From contig CM055911.1 of the NCBI GenBank assembly GCA_029582155.1, positions 22,812,014 through 22,876,013 of the forward strand: 64,000 bases of DNA, read 5' to 3'. Below are positions 36,301 through 38,824 of the stretch, piece by piece. Position numbers and translations under genes: made by a program. Source of the DNA: Panopea generosa. Its lineage: Eukaryota; Mollusca; Bivalvia; Adapedonta; Hiatellidae. Under the pieces are notes generated by a model. That model saw only the letters and a list, made by a program, of their open reading frames with translations. It had not been told where the DNA came from and ran no database searches. How positions within the stretch are numbered: position 1 is the first letter of the stretch; the number at the start of each line of letters is the position of its first letter.

Positions 36301-38824
36301 CTTCCCTGGAATAAACTATTAGGCCCTATTCCCCCTTCCCTGGAATAAACTATTAAGCCCTATTCCCACTTCCCTAGAATATTCTATTAGGCCATATTCC
36401 TCCTGCCCTGGAATATACTATTAGACCCTCTTCCCCCTTCCCTGGAATATACTATTAGGCCCTATTCCCCCTTCCCTGGAATATTCTATTAGGCCCTATA
36501 CCCCCTTCCCTGGAATAAACTATTAGGCCCTATTCCCCTTCCCTGGAATAAACTATTAAGCCATATTCCCCCTTCCCTGGAATATTCTATTAGGCCCTAT
36601 TCCTCCTGCCCTGGAATATACTATTAGGCCCTATACCCCCTTCCCTTGAATATACTATAAGGCCCTATTCTTCCTGCCCTGGAATATACTATTAGGCCCT
36701 ATTCCTCCTGCCCTGGAAATTACTTTAAGGCCCTATTCCCCCTTCCCTTGAATATACTATAAGACCCTATCCCTCCTTCCCTGGAATATACTATAAGGCC
36801 CTATTCTTCCTGCCCTGGAAAATTCTATTAGGCCCTATTCCTCCTGCCCTGGAATATACTATTAGGCCCTATACCCCCTTTCCTGGAATATACTATAAGG
36901 CCCTATTCTTCCTGCCCTGGAATATACTATTAGGCCCTATTCCTCCTGCCCTTGAATTTACTTTAAGGCCCTATTCCCCCTTCCCTTGAATATACTATAA
37001 GACCCTATCCCTCCTTCCCTGGAATATACTATAAGGCCCTATTCTTCCTGCCCTGGAAAATTCTATTAGGCCCTATTCCTTCTGCCCTGGAATATACTAT
37101 TAGGCCCTATACCCCCTTCCCTGGAATATACTATAAGGCCCTATTCTTCCTGCCCTGGAATATACTATTAGGCCCTATTCCTCCTGCCCTGGAATTTACT
37201 TTAAGGCCCTATTCCCCCTTCCCTTGAATATACTATAAGACCATATCCCTCCTTCCCTATAATATACTATAAGGCCCTATTCTTCCTGCCCTGGAATATA
37301 CTATTAGGCCCTATTCCTCCTGCCCTGGAATATACTATTTGGCCCTATTCCTCCTGCCCTGGAATATACTATAAGGCCCTATTCCTCCTGCCACGGAATA
37401 TACTATTAGATCCTATTCCCCCCTTCCTTTGAATATACTATTAGGCCCTATCCCTCCTGCCCTTGAATATACTATTTGGCCGTATTCCTCCTGCCCTGGA
37501 ATATACCATTAGGCCCTTTTTCCCTTCCCTGGAATATACCATTAGGCCCTTTTTCCCTTCCCTGGAATATACCATTAGGCCCTATCCCTCCTTCCTTGGA
37601 ATATACTTTTTTTCACTTATTTTACAGAAAATTGTAATTAGTCTTAGGGGTTGAGGGATTTTCTGGTTTAAGACACTAGGGAAATCTGTTACTTGCTAGG
37701 TAAATGTCTCTTCTTGTCACCCTGTTATACATTTATTATGAGTTTTTCTGCATACCCATATATACGACGTGACACGAAAACCAAATAATTATTCCCCCTT
37801 CAGAGGGTCCTGGTCCCGTTTCCCCAAAGTGAAGGTGCCAAGGTCCTCTGAGGGGGGAATTTGATGTTTGTGATAAGGTTAACAAAACTATTGAATGATT
37901 ACAATTGGATGGTAAAAAAGCATTTTAATGATGTTGAATTTATCACACGATCAACATTACACACACCATGGTGGAAGAAAAAAAGGGATTCAGAAGGAGA
38001 AGGGGCCAAATATCAACCTCTGTTTTATAATGTACAAACAAGCTGTGGTGCCATACACGTGAATATATATATGTATGTAAATAATGTGGCATAGAAGCAT
38101 AAAGACCTTGTACATGTGTGGGTACTAATTTTGAACAAATGGGACCTACATGACAATGTGTCCTAAGGCGCAATCTCAAGATCGTCTGCTTCTCACCACT
38201 GTGACAAAGTTCATCATTTGGAGCCCAGCTCATTCCAAAAATTACATATGAAAAACTTTGTAAGCGCAGTTGTTCTTCTCAGTTCATGTTATGAGTCAAA
38301 GATAGAGTCTAATAGTATATAGTTAATCAATATGACCCCTTTTTTTTTTTTAATTTATAAACATTACTTGGGTAAACAGGTCCTGATTTAGTCTCTTTTT
38401 TTTGTTTATATTGCTTTATTTGATTGCGAAGAAAGCTCAGAGCTTATATGAACTGCTACCGAGTCTGCTTCCTGGGTAGAACCTGTACTTAACATTACTT
38501 TTTTTTTGTTATTGGGTTGAGCTGGGGATTGAACATGCAACCACTGAGTTGAACAGCCAACACTTTATACAAGTTTGATATTATTATATAAGTAGGTCAT
38601 ATTTGTCCTAATTTTTTTTGTCCAGTGATTTGACACAGCAGTACTCTTCACTGTTTCAGTTGACCCACCACGTGATGGCAAAGGAGTTGAAGCATTGTCG
38701 ACATGTGGAAGACCTGGAAGTGAATGAGAATGTTAAATCCAAAGCGAAAGACTTTGTGAAGAAGTACATGGTCAAATTTGGCTTGACGTACAAACGATCT
38801 GGGAATTCTCCTACATACGATTAA
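1..38824 (+). CDS. SETD2: SETD2 histone H3K36 methyltransferase, 5'-partial, 21 exons
   Basis: This gene encodes the nuclear enzyme that trimethylates histone H3 lysine 36 during transcription elongation, using S-adenosylmethionine and riding on phosphorylated RNA polymerase II. The joined exons give 1294 residues and a stop. In this partial protein, AWS lies at about 294-354, SET at 355-480, post-SET cysteines at 486, 488 and 493, WW at 1123-1152 and SRI at about 1190-1294. The SET core has NHSC at 436-439 and the catalytic-type FDY tyrosine at 474. The domain order AWS-SET-postSET-WW-SRI is diagnostic for SETD2/Set2; NSD and ASH1L proteins lack the WW and SRI. The gene is cut at its 5' side by the window edge: the first exon is open to base 1, and vertebrate SETD2 has a much longer N-terminal region. 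All exon phases are consistent. Exon limits are read by eye, not confirmed by transcripts. Confidence 0.96.
712..1328 (+). other. Intron 1, 5' part, nothing recognised
   Basis: This is AT-rich intron sequence. I see no repeat structure, exon or RNA gene in it before the SINE that follows. Confidence 0.6.
1329..1564 (+). mobile_element. tRNA-derived SINE, family C (Leu/Ser-type head)
   Basis: The head GTGGCCAAGAGGTCTAAGG is a class-II tRNA A-box region. It is followed about 50 bases later by a B box, GGTTCGAGTCC. The body carries the family landmarks ACTTTGTGAGAAAGTTTGCC and TGTGTTGAAAATGGC, and the element ends in an A-rich tail. Other copies in this window are at 2209, 3717, 33948 and 42990, with several 3'-end fragments. 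The extra SINE body and the missing acceptor stem rule out a functional tRNA gene. Confidence 0.85.
1624..1793 (+). CDS. SETD2: SETD2 exon 2, Lys/Glu-rich linker
   Basis: It encodes a strongly charged Lys/Glu-rich stretch that ends in ITFELIEENEYLTER, the conserved lead-in to the AWS domain. The phase is 0 at entry and 2 at exit (GAA AG|GTAAAG). The acceptor could be TAAG|GCT at 1624 or CTGCAG|AGG at 1630; both are phase 0 and differ by two alanines. Confidence 0.85.
1794..2208 (+). other. Intron 2, 5' part with a possible dispersed-repeat fragment
   Basis: Around 1925-2060 the text TCTGTCCGTTTGTCCCAATC followed by AT-rich DNA resembles the start of a dispersed repeat seen again at 18838. 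The similarity is loose. Nothing else is recognised. Confidence 0.35.
2209..2440 (+). mobile_element. tRNA-derived SINE, family C
   Basis: This copy shares the family C body: ACTTTGTGTGAGAAAGTTTCC, the GAGGTCTTCTTCCACCAGTAAAACTGGATATG block and the tail TGTGTTGAAAATGGCATTAA. The tRNA-like head is decayed (GGTCTAAGGTGCCATCTC is still visible). Confidence 0.8.
2441..2961 (+). other. Intron 2 interval, nothing recognised
   Basis: AT-rich intron DNA without a supported feature. Confidence 0.5.
2974..3273 (+). mobile_element. tRNA-derived SINE, family A, with 12-bp target site duplication
   Basis: The head GTAGTGGTAGAGTGTCTGCC is a tRNA A-box region, and the B box is a decayed GGTTTCAATTC. The body has the family A block GGTCTGGTTGGCCC and the tail AACACCATACAACAACAAC. 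A perfect 12-base duplication, TTATCATGACAG, flanks the insertion at 2962-2973 and 3274-3285. That is the signature of LINE-driven retroposition, and it fixes both ends. Confidence 0.93.
3286..3716 (+). other. Intron 2 interval, nothing recognised
   Basis: AT-rich DNA with a short G homopolymer near 3553. I see no supported gene or element. Confidence 0.5.
3717..3930 (+). mobile_element. Diverged family C SINE
   Basis: The sequence keeps the order of family C landmarks (GTCTGAGGTACCATCTCTAG, GAGAGAAAGTTTGTCACTTA, TTCTAAGGTCCTCCCTCCTC) but is much more mutated than the copies at 1329 and 33948. An old insertion is likely. Confidence 0.65.
3940..5945. mobile_element. Tc1/mariner-like element relic with TIRs and TA flanks
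   Basis: The left end reads CAGTCAAACCTG and the right end reads CAGGTTTGACTG, an exact 12-base inverted match. Similarity continues imperfectly inward (GCAGCCACCTGTC on the left; GCAGCCA and AGACAGGT motifs on the reverse of the right end). A TA dinucleotide flanks each end (3938-3939 and 5946-5947), as expected for Tc1/mariner/pogo insertion. The 2.0-kb interior shows no recognisable transposase, only short open frames, so it is non-autonomous or decayed. Two separate shorter elements in opposite orientation are an alternative reading. Confidence 0.6.
6010..6215 (+). mobile_element. tRNA-related SINE, family D
   Basis: It has a B-box-like GGTCGTGGGTTCTATC, then CATATGCTTAGTACTGGTTC and a tail AACTTGTTTCGCAATCAAAG. 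The same order of landmarks recurs at 55855 (plus), 26080 (plus, diverged) and 20545 (minus). The copy ends only ~30 bases before exon 3. Confidence 0.75.
6249..6377 (+). CDS. SETD2: SETD2 exon 3, AWS domain
   Basis: It encodes the AWS (associated with SET) zinc-binding module. The Cys pattern is VCDCTTSKEDREMGY followed by ACGEDCLNRMLFIEC, the last Cys being completed by exon 4. This closely follows the SETD2-type AWS and not the NSD type. The acceptor is TGAAG|G and the donor TG|GTGAGA; entry and exit are both phase 2. Confidence 0.95.
6378..6816 (+). other. Intron 3, nothing recognised
   Basis: AT-rich intron with no supported repeat or RNA gene. Confidence 0.5.
6817..6868 (+). CDS. SETD2: SETD2 exon 4, end of AWS
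   Basis: A 52-base exon encoding CGSKCSCGEYCNNKRFQK, the last zinc-ligand cysteines of AWS and the start of the linker to SET. The acceptor TTTTTCAG and donor AAG|GTGAGT are both strong. It is too short for most ORF searches but fixed by homology and phase (2 in, 0 out). Confidence 0.95.
7128..8480. mobile_element. Probable ~1.35-kb dispersed non-autonomous element
   Basis: The left end (GCTCTACTGGCCACAGGCCA, then GTGCGTTGTCCGTCGTCTGT) looks like a repeat type common in bivalve genomes. The right end (CAGTAGAGCGTCCTCAGGC) is similar to the left end when reversed, sharing GCTCTACTG. The interior contains several serial, related blocks (for example GGGGCACTGG and GGGGCTGGG followed by TATAT). 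No transposase is visible. The boundaries are approximate. Confidence 0.45.
8505..8930 (+). repeat. 27-28-bp minisatellite immediately before exon 5
   Basis: About 15 copies of a unit like CTATGTTGAAATGCAACC plus TGAATTGTG. Homogeneity varies: GCAACC units on the left and GCAACATG units on the right. The last unit runs directly into the pyrimidine tract TGCTTTTTACTTTCAG of exon 5. Overlapping open frames on both strands are period artefacts. Confidence 0.95.
8937..9013 (+). CDS. SETD2: SETD2 exon 5, start of SET domain
   Basis: It encodes KQNSPAAPFRTAWKGCGLKA and LKDLEP, the first SET strand (KGxGLxA cofactor-binding motif). The residues before FRT differ from the usual SETD2 pattern, but the KG-GL-A core is intact. 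The phase is 0 in and 2 out (CC|GTAAGT). Confidence 0.93.
9014..9978 (+). other. Intron 5, with dispersed repeat at about 9705-9893
   Basis: Most of it is featureless AT-rich DNA. At 9705-9893 there is a repeat with ATTGCCATGAC, GACACCCAGGTTAAACTTT and TTGTTGTCTTCTGACAACTC. All three landmarks recur in the same order at 31950-32192, so it is a dispersed element, probably non-autonomous. Confidence 0.7.
9979..10180 (+). CDS. SETD2: SETD2 exon 6, SET catalytic core
   Basis: It encodes GEFVMEYVGEVLDYRLFK through RFINHSCDPNCETQK. NHSC (residues 436-439 here) is the SET signature that forms the cofactor/lysine pocket and pseudoknot, and YVGEVLD is the other core SET strand. The sequence is close to the SETD2 family throughout. 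The acceptor is TTGTTTCAG|CGG and the donor AAAAG|GTAACA; phase 2 in, 0 out. Confidence 0.97.
10181..10603 (+). other. Intron 6, 5' part, nothing recognised
   Basis: AT-rich intron DNA without a supported feature. Confidence 0.5.
10604..10835 (-). mobile_element. Diverged family B SINE, minus strand
   Basis: Read on the minus strand it follows the family B body: a CATTACCCGTCAAGTCTCC-like segment, CTGATAACTTTCCCAC-type pairing with GTGGGAAAGTTATCA, then GAGTACTG and GTTAACT. Compare the intact copy at 19811. It is clearly older than that copy. Confidence 0.65.
10979..11076 (+). CDS. SETD2: SETD2 exon 7, SET C-terminal part
   Basis: It encodes WTVNGVLRVGFFVRK and EEITFDYKYEVYG. FDY carries the conserved tyrosine (residue 474 of the partial protein) that lines the catalytic lysine channel. 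The acceptor is ATTTCAG|TGG and the donor GG|GTGAGT; phase 0 in, 2 out. Confidence 0.97.
11077..11478 (+). other. Intron 7, nothing recognised
   Basis: AT-rich intron DNA; no supported feature. Confidence 0.5.
11479..11632 (+). CDS. SETD2: SETD2 exon 8, post-SET domain
   Basis: It encodes REAQKCFCGTDICRGWLGG, the post-SET zinc cluster in which three cysteines join the NHSC-region cysteine to bind zinc beside the active site. A basic and then acidic tail follows (EPEKKKKELFDDSDK). The donor is AAG|GTAGTT; phase 2 in, 0 out. Confidence 0.97.
11633..11890 (+). repeat. Degenerate minisatellite starting at the exon 8 donor
   Basis: Alternating ~44- and ~28-base units share GTAG, AAGTTGCCAAA and ATTGTTCA-type cores. 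The first bases of the intron (GTAGTTTGCCAAAAGTTGTT) are themselves a degenerate unit, so the array begins at the splice donor. Confidence 0.8.
11898..11985 (-). mobile_element. Family B SINE head fragment, minus strand
   Basis: The plus-strand text AAATCATCACGAGGACTTGCC and CCTGGATTGATAGACAGGC is the reverse complement of the family B head (CTGACTATCAATCCAGG, then the B box and CACCTGGCAACAG). Confidence 0.65.
12020..12305 (+). repeat. ~34-bp minisatellite just before exon 9
   Basis: About eight units of the type GCCCATTTTATACTTTTAAT plus TTTAGACAGAATT. The array stops about 20 bases before the exon 9 acceptor. Each unit has a T-rich stretch followed by TTTTAG, an acceptor-like shape. Confidence 0.93.
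12326..12460 (+). CDS. SETD2: SETD2 exon 9, SETD2-specific helical domain, first part
   Basis: It encodes LEEEIEIMLELHQGLRNKND and VLNICRLMVRAEDPEHRMQI, a helical segment downstream of post-SET that is conserved in SETD2. The chosen donor GAG|GTCAGT is weak at +3. An in-frame alternative donor at 12470 (AAG|GTCACA) would add Val-Ser-Lys. Confidence 0.88.
12474..12637. mobile_element. Palindromic MITE copy
   Basis: The left end (AATGGATTAATTGCTTGATTA) and the reverse complement of the right end (GGCCATTATAAATAAATGGC then TAGATTCTCATCC) form imperfect inverted repeats. A better copy lies at 33458-33608, and a right-half copy at 32193-32285. Confidence 0.65.
12720..14057 (+). repeat. 30-bp minisatellite, ~36 near-perfect copies plus degenerate lead-in
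   Basis: From about 12980 to 14057 the unit is exactly 30 bases: GTGATGGTTAGACCGAGACA followed by TCTGTATTTA. Variation is concentrated in the ACCGAG block (ATGAG, ACGAG, CTGAG). The part from 12720 to 12980 holds degenerate relatives. Because 30 is a multiple of three, long open frames appear on both strands (about 252 and 260 codons). They carry no recognisable protein. Confidence 0.97.
14058..14870 (+). repeat. Related ~30-bp minisatellite with GTAAG-rich units
   Basis: This continues the previous array but with a different unit: CATCTCTGTTTGGTAAGGGT plus AAGAATGAGA. Most units contain two GTAAG motifs. The array ends about 65 bases before exon 10. Confidence 0.95.
14938..15048 (+). CDS. 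SETD2: SETD2 exon 10, SETD2-specific helical domain, second part
   Basis: It encodes TTESACLRLFLDYHGLSLIW followed by CWMADIKQTVSELKPL. The LRLFLDYHGLSL block is a SETD2 hallmark. The acceptor is TATTTTCAG|AAC and the donor TTTG|GTATTT; phase 0 on both sides. Confidence 0.95.
15049..15860 (+). other. Intron 10, nothing recognised
   Basis: AT-rich intron DNA. A stretch at 15264-15326 between TAG and GTAAG looks exon-like but reads into a stop in the required phase. Confidence 0.55.
15861..16583 (+). CDS. SETD2: SETD2 exon 11, end of helical domain and acidic/Ser-rich linker
   Basis: The largest exon, 241 codons. It opens with MLKILKKLPITNKTILVDSK, which continues the conserved helical region, and then becomes a Ser/Glu/Asp/Thr-rich disordered linker with a basic patch (PAAKKKREGMELRRKVLKK), a possible nuclear-localisation signal. 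It ends with ASDLLSHWANLK, the conserved run-in to the next exon. Phase 0 on both sides. Confidence 0.94.
16793..17028. mobile_element. hAT-like MITE with 17-bp perfect TIRs
   Basis: The left end CAGTGCTCCAGATAAGC is matched exactly by the reverse complement at the right end (GCTTATCTGGAGCACTG). The interior is AT-rich without coding capacity. The flanks are TTTAGTAG and TAGTAGTC, a possible worn short duplication. CAGTG...CACTG ends fit the hAT superfamily; the assignment is inferred. Confidence 0.82.
17029..17331 (+). other. Intron 11 interval, nothing recognised
   Basis: AT-rich DNA with no supported feature. Confidence 0.5.
17332..17945. mobile_element. TA-flanked non-autonomous element with TATATCGCGCATCC motifs
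   Basis: The left end CCGTATATCCTTACGTATAT is imperfectly matched by the inverted right end (CCGTTTCTACTCATGTATTA). TA flanks both sides (17330-17331, 17946-17947). The motif GTATATCGCGCATCC occurs three times near the left end and once, mutated (GTATATCGCACATCC), near the right. The 614-bp interior has only short frames. The ends suggest a pogo/Tc1-type relative. Confidence 0.6.
18135..18198 (+). CDS. SETD2: SETD2 exon 12
   Basis: A 64-base exon encoding EVYKIPKKQVLEERKRMEQE plus Ile. The EVYKIPKK block is a well-conserved SETD2 motif following the acidic linker. The acceptor is ATATAG|GAG and the donor ATAG|GTACAG; phase 0 in, 1 out. Confidence 0.94.
18199..19197 (+). other. Intron 12, with a dispersed-repeat segment at about 18838-19060
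   Basis: The segment contains CCCGTCCGTTTGTTCGTC and, further on, TACAGGTCAAG, TTTACAGGAGTTATGGCCCC. The second half recurs at 29055-29180 (ATACAGGTCAGAATCC, TTTACAGGAGTACGGCCCC). The rest of the intron shows nothing. Confidence 0.5.
19198..19330 (+). CDS. SETD2: SETD2 exon 13, basic segment
   Basis: It encodes a Lys/Arg-rich stretch (WDKGRKRKRESSYKDDTDDS), probably disordered, with a candidate nuclear-localisation signal GRKRKRE. The position between the EVYKIPKK motif and the Gln-rich segment matches SETD2. Phase 1 in, 2 out; donor AG|GTAATT. Confidence 0.9.
19331..19810 (+). other. Intron 13 interval, nothing recognised
   Basis: A short C-rich run follows the donor; otherwise AT-rich DNA. 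Confidence 0.5.
19811..20086 (+). mobile_element. tRNA-derived SINE, family B (reference copy)
   Basis: The head GGTTAGCTCAGTCGGTAGC is a clear tRNA A-box region, followed by CTATCAATCCAGG, a decayed B box (TTTGAATCC), CACCTGGCAACAGTC, GTGGGAAAGTTATCAGTTAC, and a tail AAATATTCAAACAAACAA. Other copies lie at 27161 and 32427, with fragments at 10604 and 11898. This same element hosts the 33-bp array at 57200. Confidence 0.88.
20244..20512 (+). CDS. SETD2: SETD2 exon 14, Gln-rich coiled coil
   Basis: It encodes TPPKMSKSERRQQFEAQVKA, then a Gln/Glu-rich helix likely to form a coiled coil. A short internal duplication follows (MQDPNFLFYAI and IQDPNFLPSIG). The basic start matches the KLSTEERRKLF-type segment of vertebrate SETD2. 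Phase 2 in, 1 out. Confidence 0.93.
20545..20740 (-). mobile_element. Family D SINE, minus strand
   Basis: The plus text TTTGATTGTGAAACAAGTTT, ACCAGTGCATAGGCATAT and CATAGCCATGGCGGAGGATC is the reverse complement of the family D order seen at 6010 and 55855. The tRNA-like head is at the right end (GCTCTATTGCTGAACCACTC). Confidence 0.7.
20885..21162 (+). mobile_element. tRNA-derived SINE, family A (best-preserved head)
   Basis: The head GGTCTAGTGGTAGAGTGTCC and B box GGTTCGATCC are nearly intact pol III promoter boxes. The tail reads AACACCATACAACAACAACA. The flanks TTTTAAAGAATTTC (20871-20884) and TTTAAAAGAATTTC (21163-21176) form a 14-base target duplication with one mismatch. Of the family A copies here, this is the likeliest to have retained pol III promoter strength. 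Confidence 0.92.
21301..21367 (+). repeat. (TC)n(AC)n microsatellite before exon 15
   Basis: About 53 bases of uninterrupted TC followed by about 14 bases of CA/AC. It ends 35 bases before the exon 15 acceptor, in the position of the pyrimidine tract and branch region. Confidence 0.98.
21403..21506 (+). CDS. SETD2: SETD2 exon 15
   Basis: It encodes AMDPVLLQQLMTTNPNFPQQ followed by LEHLTMMYQQAMLQ, a Gln/Met-rich low-complexity segment. The acceptor is ATTACAG|TTG and the donor CAG|GTACGT; phase 1 in, 0 out. The assignment rests on splice phase and position rather than on a domain. Confidence 0.88.
21758..21877 (+). CDS. SETD2: SETD2 exon 16
   Basis: It encodes ANQPEGTQVPSYSVDAVQPS and ends in TEQHLAFLQQ. 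The 3' end AGCCTTCTTGCAACAG with donor GTAGGT is the likely parent of the 94-bp array that fills the next intron. Phase 0 on both sides. Confidence 0.88.
21878..26062 (+). repeat. 94-bp minisatellite (~42 copies) built on exon 16's 5' splice site
   Basis: From the donor to about 22060 there are short, degenerate copies of the exon 16 end (CTTCTTGCGATAG, CCTTCTTACAACAGGTATGG). From about 22050 a 94-base unit takes over: GGGCTGGGTTACATTAGCCG, TCTTGCAACAGGCAAGTGAG, AATTGATCATCGTTTTATCA, TAATATCTCCACTGAAGTTA and CTATGATGTTGTGT. Some units lack a TAA triplet. The CAACAG|GCAAGT core is a GC-type donor consensus; many units have CAACAA instead of CAACAG. Confidence 0.97.
26080..26270 (+). mobile_element. 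Diverged family D SINE
   Basis: Landmarks GATGTGGGTTCTATTCACCG, CATATGCCCAATGCTAATGC and AAGTTGCAAGAAATTG follow family D order with many substitutions. Confidence 0.55.
26273..26440 (+). mobile_element. tRNA-related SINE, family E
   Basis: The head GTAGTGGATAGAGTGCTGGC and B box GAGTTTGATCC are followed by CAGTACTGGTTTTACCCAG. Minus-strand copies occur at 39940-40112 and, diverged, at 38428-38583. Confidence 0.7.
26560..26875 (+). mobile_element. Dispersed element F, parent of the 53-bp array
   Basis: Its 3' end reads TTCCTGTTGGTGTTGAATAA, CCTATAATGTGTTGGGATGC, CGTAAAACCCTATTCATTCA. The 53-bp array at 48580-49560 repeats this tail almost word for word, and one array unit also retains the preceding TTCCTGTTGGCGTCG. 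A SINE-like non-autonomous retroelement is the likely class; the 5' end is not clear. Confidence 0.55.
26931..27112 (+). CDS. SETD2: SETD2 exon 17, proline-rich stretch and WW domain start
   Basis: It encodes an acidic/proline-rich lead (EEEDVPPPPSPPKGKAVV) and then LPPNWKTAKDAEGKMYYYHT, the first two strands of the WW domain with its first tryptophan (residue 1127). The proline-rich sequence just before the WW is a SETD2 feature and may pack on it intramolecularly. Phase 0 in, 2 out. Confidence 0.96.
27161..27460 (+). mobile_element. tRNA-derived SINE, family B
   Basis: The head GGTTAGCTCAGTCGGTAGGA and CTATCAATCCAGGCC are well preserved. The body has GTGGGAAAGTTATCAGTTAC and the tail AAATATTCAAACAAAAAAAA. 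Confidence 0.85.
27461..28439 (+). other. Intron 17 interval, nothing recognised
   Basis: AT-rich DNA without a supported feature. Confidence 0.5.
28440..28535 (+). mobile_element. Family C SINE 3'-end fragment
   Basis: Only the tail half is visible: TTCATTCAGAGGTCTTGCTCC and AATGTGTTGGAAATGGTATT. Confidence 0.55.
28549..28855 (-). mobile_element. Family A SINE, minus strand, with target duplication
   Basis: The plus text CGACGGTGTCTACTTGAGAC and CTCTACCACTAGACCACTGC is the reverse complement of the family A body and head. GAATTTAGT occurs on both flanks (28540-28548 and 28856-28864). Confidence 0.85.
28936..29032 (+). CDS. SETD2: SETD2 exon 18, WW domain end
   Basis: It encodes RQTQWDPPNIDTGEHTDDNM and continues to DLGTPTIDDVTTK. 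The second WW tryptophan (1149) lies 22 residues after the first, followed by the DPP proline. MDLGTPT is a conserved post-WW motif of SETD2. Phase 2 in, 0 out. Confidence 0.96.
29055..29180 (+). repeat. Dispersed-repeat fragment
   Basis: TACAGGTCAGAATCC and TTTACAGGAGTACGGCCCC parallel the segment at about 18965-19010. Too short to classify. Confidence 0.45.
29327..29614 (+). mobile_element. tRNA-derived SINE, family A
   Basis: The head GGTGGTCTAGGGGTAGAGC, a decayed B box GGATTTGATCC, and the tail AAACACCATGCAACAACAAT mark the element. Flanks CTAAAGGATA and CTTAAAGATAA suggest a worn target duplication. Confidence 0.85.
29615..30569 (+). other. Intron 18 interval, nothing recognised
   Basis: AT-rich DNA with no supported gene, RNA or repeat. 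Confidence 0.5.
30570..30655 (+). mobile_element. Family C SINE 3'-end fragment
   Basis: TCTGAGGTCTTCCTCCACCA, GTAAAACTGGATATG and TAACCTGAAAATGGC followed by an A-run are the family C tail. Confidence 0.7.
30980..31270 (+). mobile_element. Dispersed element R, single-copy version
   Basis: It contains TTAAGGCCCCATTCCCCCTG, CTCCCC, GGGGAATTTTCTGGTTAAAT, GGAAACCTGTGACTGGTTAG, CGATGTGACATGAAAAC and CCCCAAAGTGAAGG. The same landmarks in the same order flank the right end of the 34-bp array at 35345-37860, which lets the array's origin be traced. Confidence 0.65.
31271..31949 (+). other. Intron 18 interval, nothing recognised
   Basis: AT-rich DNA without a supported feature. Confidence 0.5.
31950..32192 (+). 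mobile_element. Dispersed repeat, second copy
   Basis: GCAATTGCCATGACCC, GACACCCAGGTTAAACTTT and TTGTTGTCTTCTGACAACTC repeat the landmarks at 9705-9893. This copy also has GGCACAGTTATGGCCCTTTT. Confidence 0.7.
32193..32285. mobile_element. MITE right-half copy
   Basis: ATGAAAATAAAAAGGGTTGG and GGGGATGATAATCTAGCAAT match the right half of the MITE at 33458-33608. Confidence 0.65.
32427..32669 (+). mobile_element. Family B SINE, 5'-truncated, with 11-bp target duplication
   Basis: It starts within the B-box region (GTTTGAATCCCCACCCGGC), lacks the A box, and continues through CAACAGTCTCCGCGATGATT to the tail. CATTTGAAAAA flanks it at 32416-32426 and 32670-32680. 5' truncation with a target duplication fits LINE-mediated insertion. 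Confidence 0.85.
32695..32835 (+). mobile_element. Family C SINE 3'-end fragment
   Basis: CTTCTTCTCATCAGATTCAT, TGAGGTCTTCCTCCACC and AAGTGTTGAAATGGCAT follow the family C tail order. Confidence 0.65.
33178..33197 (+). repeat. C20 homopolymer
   Basis: Twenty consecutive cytosines in intron 18, about 135 bases before exon 19. The length is likely polymorphic and prone to sequencing error. Confidence 0.95.
33333..33419 (+). CDS. SETD2: SETD2 exon 19, linker with tandem NAGNAG acceptor
   Basis: It encodes QSDDKKTTTAAADTSTETSR followed by KLKEQFKTK, leading into the SRI domain. The acceptor reads TTTAG|CAG|TCT, so splicing at 33333 or 33336 would include or skip one glutamine. The donor is AAG|GTAAGT; phase 0 on both sides. 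Confidence 0.92.
33458..33608. mobile_element. Palindromic MITE, best copy
   Basis: The left arm GGCCATTATGAATTAATTGC plus TAGATTATCATCC is mirrored by the right arm (reversed: GGCCATACTAAATTAATTGC plus TAGATTATCATCC), giving a near-perfect ~33-base stem. The flanks also carry CACTTGACCTGCATA and CACTTGGCCTGCATA. That is longer than a usual target duplication and may be a separate event. Confidence 0.8.
33695..33880 (+). repeat. 15-bp minisatellite in intron 19
   Basis: About 12 copies of CTATGCTACAAATAG with variants (ATTATGTTACAAATA). The open frame over it (NSYAT repeats) is a period artefact of a 15-base unit. Confidence 0.95.
33948..34192 (+). mobile_element. tRNA-derived SINE, family C, nearly full length
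   Basis: CTCCATGGCGATGTGGTCTA, GGCTAAGGTTGTAGGTTTGA, ACTTTTATGTGAGAAAGTTT and TGTGTTGAAAATGGTGTTGA followed by an A-run. Confidence 0.85.
34193..34965 (+). other. Intron 19, 3' part; short direct repeat at 34258-34340
   Basis: GGTCCTCAGTGACCCTAAGT and close variants occur about four times in 34258-34340. The rest resembles generic dispersed DNA but I cannot match it to another part of the window. Confidence 0.5.
34966..35067 (+). CDS. SETD2: SETD2 exon 20, SRI domain first part
   Basis: It encodes SSWIVVCLNPFRKQDCKLGK and INSTEDFKHLARK, the first helices of the Set2-Rpb1-interacting domain that binds Ser2/Ser5-phosphorylated Pol II CTD. The acceptor TTTGCAG|ATG happens to place an ATG first, but it is internal. 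The donor is AAG|GTAGGG; phase 0 on both sides. Confidence 0.96.
35345..37612 (+). repeat. 34-bp C-rich minisatellite, ~66 copies, in intron 20
   Basis: The unit is GGCCCTATTCCCCCTTCCCT followed by GGAATATACTATTA, with variants CTCCTGCCC, TTCTTCC and TAAACT. Regional subtypes suggest serial local duplications. The sense strand is pyrimidine-rich; the antisense strand has GGG/GGGGG/GGG runs in every unit. Confidence 0.97.
37640..37860 (+). mobile_element. Right end of dispersed element R, flanking the 34-bp array
   Basis: GGGATTTTCTGGTTTAAGAC, GGAAATCTGTTACTTGCTAG, CGACGTGACACGAAAACC and CCCCAAAGTGAAGG repeat the order seen in 31110-31260. Confidence 0.6.
37861..38427 (+). other. Intron 20 interval with a decayed family C fragment
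   Basis: At 38155-38250 GTCCTAAGGCGCAATCTCAA and CATTTGGAGCCCAGCTC resemble a decayed family C head. Otherwise nothing. Confidence 0.4.
38428..38583 (-). mobile_element. Diverged family E SINE, minus strand
   Basis: GCTCAGAGCTTATATGAACTG, GGGTAGAACCTGTACTT and GAACAGCCAACACTTTATAC follow the reversed family E order (compare 39940-40112). Confidence 0.5.
38660..38824 (+). CDS. SETD2: SETD2 exon 21, SRI domain end and stop
   Basis: It encodes LTHHVMAKELKHCRHVEDLE, VNENVKSKAKDFVKKYMVKF and a short tail ending in TYD, then TAA at 38822-38824. This completes the three-helix SRI bundle. The ELKHC-EDLE-NENVK-KYM-KFG pattern is a close match to SETD2. The ATG at 38618 lies upstream of the acceptor TGTTTCAG and is not the start of a gene. 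Confidence 0.96.
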   Translation: MTHHVMAKELKHCRHVEDLEVNENVKSKAKDFVKKYMVKFGLTYKRSGNSPTYD

